61,222 nt of DNA from Siphonobacter sp. BAB-5405. Its GTDB lineage: Bacteria; Bacteroidota; Bacteroidia; Cytophagales; Spirosomataceae. Each line of letters starts with the position of its first letter. Positions within the stretch are counted from its first letter, which is position 1. The DNA lies in assembly GCF_002872335.1 (NCBI RefSeq), contig NZ_NJAG01000044.1, positions 1 to 61,222 on the forward strand, in the 5' to 3' direction. The translations under genes were made by a program, and so were the position numbers. The notes beneath the pieces are model-generated. The model saw only the letters and a program-made list of their open reading frames with translations. It was not told where the DNA came from and made no database searches. This document shows positions 18,877-26,653 of the stretch, in pieces.

Positions 18877-18910
18877 AAAGGAACGGTATCCCAATTATTT
18901 TAACGGGTAA

Positions 18911-18943
18911 GGGGACCTTCCGGGTGCTCTCACTTGTCTTACC
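18911..18943 (+). promoter_or_regulatory. ECF-type promoter motif before fecR
   Basis: GGGGACCTT at 18911-18919 and CTTGTCTTACC at 18933-18943, separated by 13 bases, 50 bases before the fecR start. The same two boxes recur before the susC gene at 20109-20142. The GTCTTA core would be the -10 region and the GGGGACC block the -35 region. That only these two genes of the locus carry it supports recognition by the adjacent sigma factor. Confidence 0.7.
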
Positions 18944-18993
18944 CCCGCAACCTCAACCTCCGAAGCGGAGATCAACCCTCTTATTACTAATTC

Positions 18994-19932
18994 ATGGAAG
19001 AAAACAAGGTCTTACGCCAGAAGCTTGTCGAGCGATACATCCAGTCGAAAGCCAGTTTGCCGGAACTGGAAACCTTCATCGAACTCTATAAACAAGGCGA
19101 GCTGGAACAGGTGCTGGATGCATACCTCGAACAGCAGATTGAAGACAGCGAGCCCGTCGCCTTCCGTTCGAAACACACGCGAGTAAAAACACTTTGGGCC
19201 GCCTGTCTTACGCTGGCCCTGATCAGTGGGGGAGTCTTCTACGCCCGCCCGTACTTTCGCTCGCCCGTACCGGTCCATTATACGCAGGTACACACGCAGA
19301 GCCAGGGAATCCGGAAAGTCAGTCTGTCGGATGGCTCAGTGATCTGGTTGAATCGAAACAGTAGCTTGCGATACGCTGATCCCTGGCAGGGTGATACCCG
19401 TGAAGTGCAAATGCAGACCGGAGAAGCGTATTTTCAGGTGGCCAAGAATAAAAAACATCCCCGGTTCATTGTCCGAACGCCCGATCAACTGACGGTCGAG
19501 GTAAAAGGCACGCAATTCAATATACGCACGCAAAAGGGCAGTACCCGTATTTTTCTTGAAGAAGGAAAAGTGGCCCTCAAGAAAGAACAGCAAGTCGCCG
19601 AACTTTCCCCCGGACAATTAGCCACCTATGACCAGCAACATCTTACCGTTCAGTCCGCGAAAGGAGACGTATGGCTGGCCTGGAAGAATGAACTGTTCGT
19701 GTTTGACGATGCTACGCTTACCGAAATTGCCCGTGTACTGGAGGCATATTATGACATCCATGTCGTGATTCAGGATCATCTCGATCATCTTAAATTCACC
19801 GGCAAACTTTCGCAAAAGGATCTGGGGCAGGTACTAAAAATTCTGGCCCGTACGCTCGATGTGGAGATTATCCAGCGAAAAGGGTTGGTGACCATTCGCG
19901 AAGCCAGTGGGATGGCCGTTCCGACTGAATAA
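18994..19932 (+). CDS. FecR-family anti-sigma factor
   Basis: A 312-residue protein with a cytoplasmic N-terminal anti-sigma region of ~65 residues, one membrane helix (about 68-87, LWAACLTLALISGGVFYARPYF) and a periplasmic FecR domain (VHTQSQGIRKVSLSDGSVIWLNRNSSLRYADPW...GEAYFQVAKNKKHPRFIVRTPDQLTVEVKGTQFNI). It ends with the DUF4974 domain (FDDATLTEIARVLEAYYDIHVVI...FTGKLSQKDLGQVLKILARTLDVEI), which resembles a secretin/STN fold and is thought to contact the STN domain of the partner SusC. It lies between the sigma gene and susC and has its own ECF-type promoter motif and a downstream terminator. Confidence 0.93.
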   Translation: MEENKVLRQKLVERYIQSKASLPELETFIELYKQGELEQVLDAYLEQQIEDSEPVAFRSKHTRVKTLWAACLTLALISGGVFYARPYFRSPVPVHYTQVHTQSQGIRKVSLSDGSVIWLNRNSSLRYADPWQGDTREVQMQTGEAYFQVAKNKKHPRFIVRTPDQLTVEVKGTQFNIRTQKGSTRIFLEEGKVALKKEQQVAELSPGQLATYDQQHLTVQSAKGDVWLAWKNELFVFDDATLTEIARVLEAYYDIHVVIQDHLDHLKFTGKLSQKDLGQVLKILARTLDVEIIQRKGLVTIREASGMAVPTE

Positions 19933-19948
19933 AAAACGTCTAGGGATC

Positions 19949-19987
19949 AAAAAGGCCGTTGCAGTACTACGCTGCAACGGCCTTTTT
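19949..19987 (+). terminator. Strong intrinsic terminator after fecR
   Basis: A perfect 16-bp stem (19949-19964 with 19972-19987) with a 7-base loop and an A-run/T-run at its base. It separates fecR from susC, so susC must start from its own promoter. Confidence 0.9.
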
Positions 19988-20108
19988 CTGTAATGACTAC
20001 AAACGGTCTTTCGAAATAATATTTTGCATTTTTGTATTTTATCAAAATTTGTATTATATAAACAAAGAGTATAACCTATTAAATAAAATGAAAAATCTTT
20101 AATGGCAG

Positions 20109-20142
20109 GGGGACCTTAGTCCTGGGGTACGCTTGTCTTACC
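20109..20142 (+). promoter_or_regulatory. ECF-type promoter motif before susC
   Basis: GGGGACCTT at 20109-20117 and CTTGTCTTACC at 20132-20142, separated by 14 bases, 43 bases before the susC start. It duplicates the motif at 18911-18943 and follows the fecR terminator, which is where a sigma-dependent promoter for the uptake genes is expected. Confidence 0.7.
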
Positions 20143-20185
20143 GCTGAAGTACGACCATTCTCATTTCGCAAACCAATGGCTACCT

Positions 20186-23100
20186 ATGGGATTACTACTA
20201 CGAAGGAAGAGCAGCGGATTAGTCGGATTACTGATAACCGGAATCGTTTGTTCGGCTGCGGGACAAACCCCGGCGTACTTTGCCCGAGCGGAGGCCGAAA
20301 GGGAAGAGCGGCCCCGGCCCGCCACCCCGGCTACGAAAGGGCTAACGGAAGTTTTTCAGCAATTGGAAAAGAAGTACCGCGTGCAGTTTGCCTATCAGAA
20401 GAAGCTGGTGCAGGACAAACGTATACAGGCAACGGTTGGTGATTCCAAACGTAGTCTGGAAGAAAATTTGCAGCAAGTACTCTCACCCCTGAACCTGACG
20501 TACGAAAAAATTGGCGAGACCTACATCATTTCGGAGCGGCTTCGGGAATCGGTAACGCCTAAAAAATCTTCGAAAGCCGAAATCAAGGTAAAAGGAAAAG
20601 TAACCGCCAAAGATGGTACCGAATTGCCCGGCGTAAACGTGCGGGTGAAAGGAACGGGCATCGGAGCCGTGACCAATGCCCAGGGCGAATACCTGATTAC
20701 GGCCCCCAGCGAGACCAGCGTTCTGGTGTTTTCGTTTATTGGTTATGCCAGTCAGGAATTGGACATAGCGGGAAAAACCACTATTGATGTCGTTCTGGAA
20801 AATGAGACCAAACAATTGACGGAAGTAGTGGTGACGGCCGCTGGTATCGAACGGAAGGCCAACGCTCTAGGCTACTCGGTCAGTACGCTCAGTACGACCG
20901 ATCTGGCCCAGAAAAACGAACCCGATCCCGTACGGGCCCTGGCCGGAAAAGTTGCCGGTGTAAATGTCCAGGGTGGGGGCGGCGTGGCGGGCGGAGCTAC
21001 GAATATTACGATTCGGGGAAATTCGTCGCTGGGAAATAATAACCAGCCGCTGTACGTCGTCGATGGGGTACCCTTCGATAATTCGACGTTTGCCCCGGTA
21101 ACCGGCAACAACCAAACGCAGAGCAACCAGAGTACGGCCAGTCGGGCCTTCGACATTGACCCCAATAATATCCAGAGTATGACCGTACTCAAAGGAGCAG
21201 CCGCGGCGGCCCTCTACGGATCGCGGGCGGCGAACGGGGCCATCATCATTACCACGAAAGCTTCGGCCAAAAAGAGCCGGAAGGGTACAGAAATCACGTA
21301 CAACACCTCTTATTCCGCCGAAACGATCGCCGGATTGCCCGAGTATCAGCAATTGTACGGGCAGGGAACCAACGGCGATTACCGAAGTGCCGTGTATGGT
21401 TCTTCGGGATCGGCTTACAGTACGCGGGCGACGATTCCGCATCCACTGGCCCGGGCTGGTTTTTCAGCCGCCGATTTTCCGCAGTTTTATGAAGCTGACG
21501 GGGTGACTCCCGTCCAGGTACCCTACCGTTCGTACGCGGGAAAAAACCAGCGGGATTTCTTCCGTACCGGCTCCGTCTACGAAAATGCATTGACGGTAAA
21601 CAGCGGTAGCGAAAAAGGAAACTTCACGGTGGGCCTGAGCCGTACGACCAACCAGGGTATTGTTCCGGGTAATGAGATTGCCCGTACGTCCATCAACGTT
21701 GGTGGAAATGCCCGGCTGGATAACAAATTTTACGTGCGTGGAACCATCAATTACGTCATGACGGATCAGAAATCGCCCCCAATTGGGGGTAGCGGTTCCA
21801 TTATGAGCACGATGTATTATTTGCCGACGAGCTATGATCTGACGGGTTACCCCTACGAAAATCCCAACACTGGAGCCAATGTGTACGATTACGCGGGGGT
21901 TGACAATCCCTACTGGTCCATCCGACACAGTCCGGCGACCAGTAACGTGGACCGGTACTACGGAAACTTTGTACTCGGTTTCGACCCCTTAAGCTGGCTG
22001 AACATTCAGAATACGGCGGGTTTCAACGCCTACACGGATCGCCGGGTAAGTGTACTGGGCAAGGGCTCGTCGGTATACGCCAACGGTACCATCAATACGG
22101 ATCATATTTACCGGCAGGAACTGGACAATACCTTACTGGTGACGATCACGAAAACTATCAAACAGGATTTTTCACTACGGGCCATTTTCGGCAATAATAT
22201 CAACCAGCGGATGACCGACCGCTCGGCCTTTGTCGGTACCAATATCATCACGGCTGGGATCAATAACATCAACAATACCTCGACGATTACCCTGGGAAGC
22301 CTGCCTAATAACCGGGCGATGATCCGGCAGCGGTTTTACGCGTTCTTTACGGATATTACGCTGGATTACAAGGGCTTTGCTTCGCTGAATATTGTGGGGC
22401 GGAATGACGTATCCTCCACGTTGCCGCCGGAAAATCGCAGCTACCTGTATGGAGGTATAAACGGTTCATTCATCTTTACCGAAGCCTTCGGACTCAATAG
22501 TCCCATTTTGAATTTTGGTAAAGTTCGCGTGGGCTATACGCAGGTGGGGAATGAAGCCCAGCCGTACCAGACCGTAAATGTGTTTAACGCCAACGCGAGT
22601 GCGGGGGATCTGGACGCTCCCTTTTCCAATCCGGTCCAATCCAATGTGAGTACGATGACGCTGGGTGACGTATTATCCAACGCCCGATTGAAGCCGGAGT
22701 TCATCACGGAATTTGAAGCCGGTACCGAGCTACAGTTCTTTAACAACCGCCTTTCCATTGACTTGACGTATTACCACAAACGTAGTACCTCGCAGATTTT
22801 TACCGTAAAGTCAGCTCCATCGACGGGTTTCACGGATCGCATCATTAATCTCGGGCAAACCTCCAACAAGGGAATTGAACTGGGAATCAGTGCAACGCCC
22901 GTATCGCTGGCTTCGGGTTTCCGCTGGAATATCAACGCCAACTTCACCCGTAACCGGAATAACGTGGATGATCTGGGCGGCTTTGCTCAGTTGGTATACG
23001 GCAACAATATTCACATCGCCGGGCAACCCTATGGGCAGATATACGGCAGTCGATACGCCCGCGATAACGAGGGGAACATTTTGGTGAATCCCCAGACGGC

Positions 23101-23716
23101 CAAGCCCATTGCGGCGGCCACGAGCGGACCCATTGGTAATCCCAATCCCAAATTCATTGTGGGCCTGAACAACAGCTTTTCGTACAAACGCATCACGTTT
23201 GATGTACTCTTTGACTGGAAACAGGGTGGAGCGATTTACTCGACCAACATCGGGAATGCCCTGTCGCGGGGCGTAACCCGCGATACGGAAAACCGCGAAA
23301 CGCTCTGGGTCGGACCAGGTGTACTGGGCAACGTAAATACGCTGGAACCCATCCTGGATGAAAGCGGCAACAAAATTCCCAACAACACAGCCCTGACGGT
23401 CATCGACTACTTCTTCAGTGGTGGCTACGGTCCGGGAGGAATTGGCGAGGGCTACGTGTTCGACGCGACCGTGTTTCGGTTGCGGGAGCTGTCGCTGGGC
23501 TATCAGCTGCCCTCCAATATCCTGCAAAAAACGCCCTTTGGTTCCGTCTCCATTTCCCTGAGCGGCCGAAATCTCTGGTACAAGGCTCCTAACACCCCGA
23601 AGTACATGAATTACGATCCGGAAGTAAGTACGGGAGCGGCCAATAACGCGGGTTTCGATTCACTCGGCGTACCCACCACCCGCCGATTCGGTGTTAACCT
23701 GAGAGCCAGTTTTTAA
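20186..23716 (+). CDS. SusC/RagA-family TonB-linked outer-membrane protein with STN signalling domain
   Basis: A 1176-residue outer-membrane transporter. A signal peptide ends near residue 26. An STN domain follows (about 50-112, VFQQLEKKYRVQFAYQKKLVQD...LNLTYEKIGETYIISE), then a CarboxypepD_reg/CNA-like module (about 127-208, KGKVTAKDGTELPGVNVRVKGT), the TonB/plug region (EVVVTAAGIERKANALGYS, then GAAAAALYGSRAANGAIIITTK) and the 22-strand barrel ending in an aromatic residue (RASF). The STN domain is what lets such transporters signal to a FecR anti-sigma factor, and the fecIR pair lies directly upstream. It imports an oligomer captured by the following SusD. The start at 20186 lies 43 bases after the ECF motif. 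An ATG at 20176 is in another frame. Confidence 0.95.
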   Translation: MGLLLRRKSSGLVGLLITGIVCSAAGQTPAYFARAEAEREERPRPATPATKGLTEVFQQLEKKYRVQFAYQKKLVQDKRIQATVGDSKRSLEENLQQVLSPLNLTYEKIGETYIISERLRESVTPKKSSKAEIKVKGKVTAKDGTELPGVNVRVKGTGIGAVTNAQGEYLITAPSETSVLVFSFIGYASQELDIAGKTTIDVVLENETKQLTEVVVTAAGIERKANALGYSVSTLSTTDLAQKNEPDPVRALAGKVAGVNVQGGGGVAGGATNITIRGNSSLGNNNQPLYVVDGVPFDNSTFAPVTGNNQTQSNQSTASRAFDIDPNNIQSMTVLKGAAAAALYGSRAANGAIIITTKASAKKSRKGTEITYNTSYSAETIAGLPEYQQLYGQGTNGDYRSAVYGSSGSAYSTRATIPHPLARAGFSAADFPQFYEADGVTPVQVPYRSYAGKNQRDFFRTGSVYENALTVNSGSEKGNFTVGLSRTTNQGIVPGNEIARTSINVGGNARLDNKFYVRGTINYVMTDQKSPPIGGSGSIMSTMYYLPTSYDLTGYPYENPNTGANVYDYAGVDNPYWSIRHSPATSNVDRYYGNFVLGFDPLSWLNIQNTAGFNAYTDRRVSVLGKGSSVYANGTINTDHIYRQELDNTLLVTITKTIKQDFSLRAIFGNNINQRMTDRSAFVGTNIITAGINNINNTSTITLGSLPNNRAMIRQRFYAFFTDITLDYKGFASLNIVGRNDVSSTLPPENRSYLYGGINGSFIFTEAFGLNSPILNFGKVRVGYTQVGNEAQPYQTVNVFNANASAGDLDAPFSNPVQSNVSTMTLGDVLSNARLKPEFITEFEAGTELQFFNNRLSIDLTYYHKRSTSQIFTVKSAPSTGFTDRIINLGQTSNKGIELGISATPVSLASGFRWNINANFTRNRNNVDDLGGFAQLVYGNNIHIAGQPYGQIYGSRYARDNEGNILVNPQTAKPIAAATSGPIGNPNPKFIVGLNNSFSYKRITFDVLFDWKQGGAIYSTNIGNALSRGVTRDTENRETLWVGPGVLGNVNTLEPILDESGNKIPNNTALTVIDYFFSGGYGPGGIGEGYVFDATVFRLRELSLGYQLPSNILQKTPFGSVSISLSGRNLWYKAPNTPKYMNYDPEVSTGAANNAGFDSLGVPTTRRFGVNLRASF

Positions 23717-23720
23717 CGTA

Positions 23721-25339
23721 ATGCAAACCACAGGTATCATGAACGGAACGCATCGTCCTATCTCGTTTTTAGTCGCTTTTGTATTGATCCTCACGACGAG
23801 TGCCTGCAAGAAATTTGTTGACATTAATGGCGACCCTAATAACCCGACGGAACCAAACCTGAGCCTGTTATTATCGGGTACGCAGGTATCAATAGCGGGC
23901 AATTTTACGGGCATCAACAGTGGGGGTTCGGCCGTGGTTCAGCACTGGGGCTCGGGAAACCTGAACCGCTGGGATCAGTCGGGGGGCACCTTTTCTTCGT
24001 CCTGGTCCGGCTTCTACACCGGGGCCATTCCCGATTTGGAAACGATCATTAAAACCGGTACTGAGCAGCAGCAGTGGGGCTACGTCAGCATCGCGAAACT
24101 ACAGAAAGCCTATCTCTACAGCATCATGGTGGACGTATGGGGCGACATTCCCTATACGCAGGCGGGTGGAAGCTATACCGATCCGGTTTTTGATAAGGGA
24201 CAGGATATTTACAACAGCCTCTTCACGCTGATTGACGAGGCCCTGGCTGACATGGAAAAAGGCTTTACGGTTACGAGCAGTGCCGATTTGTTTTACCAGG
24301 GCTCGAAGGAACGCTGGCAACGCATGGCTTACTCGCTGAAACTGAAAATGTTCAATCAGATTCGTCTGGTTGACCCGCCGGGCGGGCAGGCATTCGGATG
24401 CTGCTCAGCAGCGGTGTCCCGCTCATGACGGAGAATGCTCATGATTTCACCTTTCGCTACGGTAGCAACGTGACACCCAACTCCCGCCATCCCTGGTACA
24501 TCAATTCGTACAATACCAGTCGGAGTGGTTATATGAGTATGACCTTAATTAACCGCCTCAAGCAGCAGGATGATCCTCGTTTGCGGTATTACGTATTCCG
24601 GATGCGGTCAAACGCCGGTCTGGCCAACGCCACCAACGGCGATGGGTACTACGGACGGTATCCGGGCGACGGTGCGGCTTCCCCCGCCGACCACAGTACG
24701 CGGGCTATTTCCGGCATTTATCCCGCCGCAGGTTTGTACGACAACGGGACCATTGCGACATTGACTTCCGCCAATCAGTTGTTGAACAACGAAGGAGCCA
24801 GTGCTGGTACAACGGCCAATTCTTTCCGGATTGCCTTGTTTACGTCGGGCGATGGAACGGGGGCGGGTATTCTGCCGCTGATTACCAATGCCATGGTCAA
24901 CTTCATCCGGGCGGAAGCGGCCCTGACGCTGAATACGGGCGAAGATGCCCGCAAACTGTTGCTTGATGCCGTAACGGCTCAACTCACGAGCGTCAGTACG
25001 CTTTCGGCCAGTAACAAAGGAAACGCCATTCCGGCCACTACCATCATTGGCTTTATTACCCGCTTGGGTCAGCAGTACGATGCCGCTGATGCCGCGGGGA
25101 AGATGCAATTACTGATGATGCAAAAATGGATTGCCCTGTACGGCAACGGCGTTGAAGCTTACAACGATTACCGCCGGACGGGTCTGCCGCAGCTCGAAGA
25201 TCTGGTGTCGCCCCTGGATACGTTCCCCTTCCGCTTCTACTATTCCGAAACAGAAATGACCTCCAATGCTTCGGTGGTCGCCAATCGGGATGCCGTGCAA
25301 CGGGCTCAGCAGCTAACGCCGGTGTTTTGGAATAAGTAG
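23721..25339 (+). pseudogene. SusD/RagB-family lipoprotein, one frameshift
   Basis: Starts four bases after the susC stop. The signal peptide and lipobox (VLILTTSACKKF) make it a surface lipoprotein, followed by SusD features (DINGDPNNPTEP, the W-rich LNRWDQSGGTFSSSWSGFYTGAIPDLE, TPR helices YVSIAKLQKAYLYSIMVDVWGDIPYTQA). The frame breaks near 24375 in a CCGCCGGGCGGGC run. Adding one base joins IRLVDP to AAGRAGIRMLLSSGVPLMTEN and the rest runs cleanly to 25339 (QKWIALYGNGVEAYNDYRRTGLP, the SusD C-terminal motif). Restored length is about 540 residues. A single indel in a GC-rich repeat suggests consensus error. If real, the uptake complex would lack its lid. Confidence 0.85.
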
Positions 25340-25409
25340 GGTCTAACAAGGCTTATGGGGATAGGATGAAAAAAATGATGGTTTTCTCTAATAACTAAGA
25401 CCGTTTTCG

Positions 25410-25590
25410 TCCCGCAGACACGGCTGGTTTTTTAGTCCGTATGCATTCCATGCCGGGCATCGCATGCGGGGCATCCCATGCCGGCACGCTCACCGCTCTT
25501 TTCATCCTGCTCTAGGCCAACGCTTTGCGGATGAAACCATTCCATGGGGGCCATTCCATGGTGGCCGCCATGGAATGGGATAGGACGGGG
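25410..25590. repeat. Dispersed palindromic repeat, family 2 (copy a)
   Basis: This spacer (CCCGCAGACACGGCTGG, TTAGTCCGTATGCAT, CATGCCGGCACGC, and CCATTCCATGG blocks) recurs in inverted orientation at 54690-54842, with a 27-base internal repeat present only here. A shorter relative lies at 59206-59250. It is rich in nested palindromes such as GCATGC and CCATGG. It sits between susD and the lipoprotein gene, so it is transcribed if the operon continues. Confidence 0.7.
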
Positions 25591-25665
25591 TTAGGTTGTA
25601 TGTCGTCTATGAAGGCGATTGCTTCAAAAGAAGCTACTGCCAAGAGATGGAATTCTTTCCCGCTA

Positions 25666-25795
25666 GTGAGCAACGGAACGACCTACGGCAGCAGCAATGC
25701 GGTGGAATGTAGCAGGCTGTCGTTAGTCGTGGAGAGGCTCACTGGCTACTAGTCGGCAGTATCTGCGGGACCAAACTCAGTCTAGGTGAATAACG
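25666..25795. repeat. Dispersed hairpin repeat, family 3 (copy a)
   Basis: Begins GTGAGC (25666-25671) and pairs imperfectly with GCTCAC (25737-25742), enclosing GACCTACGGCAGC and GCTGTCGTTAGTC arms. A tail with GACCAAACTCAGTCTAGGTG follows. A second copy in inverted orientation lies at 58963-59091 with the same hairpin and tail, about 130 bases each. No transposase is nearby, so these look like MITE- or REP-type elements moved in trans. Confidence 0.7.
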
Positions 25796-25942
25796 AAGCT
25801 CAATAAAAACAACACTTTCTTAACCATATAGAGGCTCATTGCCTATTCACTCAGCAGTCGTGAAAGGACGAAACGCAGTCTATTCAAGGCGACATAAGTA
25901 AACCATCCTGTGAGCAGCTAGGAATTTCAAATACAATAGTAA

Positions 25943-26584
25943 ATGAAGAAACCATATCCTATGAACAAATACCTGATTTACGCAATCCTGACGACGCTCG
26001 CGGCTTTGGCTTCCTGCAAAACCGTCGATTACGATTGGGAAAACTATACGACTACGGCCACGCCCAAGGCTACGCTGAATCTGCAAACATCCGCTTTGCC
26101 GACGGTGCAGACGGCCAAGGTTTCCTTTTTCAACCTGAAGGATCCCAACTTCGCTACCAGTCAAGTATTCGAATGGACCCTGGATGCGAATAACATTGGG
26201 GATAGCCCGGTACAGTCCATTGATGTATACGTGAGCTTCAATAAGAAAGAATCAAGCCCGCCGGCGTATCCCATTACGCTATCCCTGGCGGGCGTACAGC
26301 CCACGGAACGGCAGTTTCCCTTACCGAGTACGGTGGCCAAAACGGATATTTTGTACGAATCGGTTACGCAGTTTCCCAAGACCTACCGCTTCACCCCGAC
26401 GCAACTGGCCCAGATCACTAAGACCGACCTGAGTAAGGTGGCCGTTAATGATTATTTCCTTTTCAAGTTCATTCTGACGATGCAGAATGGAAAACGCATC
26501 GTCCAGTTTCAGGACAACGCCTGCGACGAATCCCGGGGGGAACCCTGCGACTGTCGGATCGGCGTACGCTTCAAAAACCAGTAA
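25943..26584 (+). CDS. Lipoprotein of unknown function in the SusCD locus
   Basis: A 213-residue lipoprotein: the signal peptide ends in the lipobox ALASC (Cys near residue 25). The start may instead be the second Met at 25961. The body has no family I recognise. It has two likely beta-sandwich halves (LNLQTSALPTVQTAKVSFFNLKD..FEWTLDANNIG and YRFTPTQLAQITKTDLSKVAVNDYFLFKF) and a Cys-rich end (DNACDESRGEPCDCRIG). It is separated from susD by ~600 bases of repeats and lies 69 bases before the carboxypeptidase gene. By position it could be a SusE/F-like surface binding protein, but that is inference. Confidence 0.75.
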   Translation: MKKPYPMNKYLIYAILTTLAALASCKTVDYDWENYTTTATPKATLNLQTSALPTVQTAKVSFFNLKDPNFATSQVFEWTLDANNIGDSPVQSIDVYVSFNKKESSPPAYPITLSLAGVQPTERQFPLPSTVAKTDILYESVTQFPKTYRFTPTQLAQITKTDLSKVAVNDYFLFKFILTMQNGKRIVQFQDNACDESRGEPCDCRIGVRFKNQ

Positions 26585-26653
26585 ATGAGTACCTATTCTT
26601 CAAAGCTTGTACCAAACGCTAAACAATCAACGCATCTAATTGATCACTAGCCT

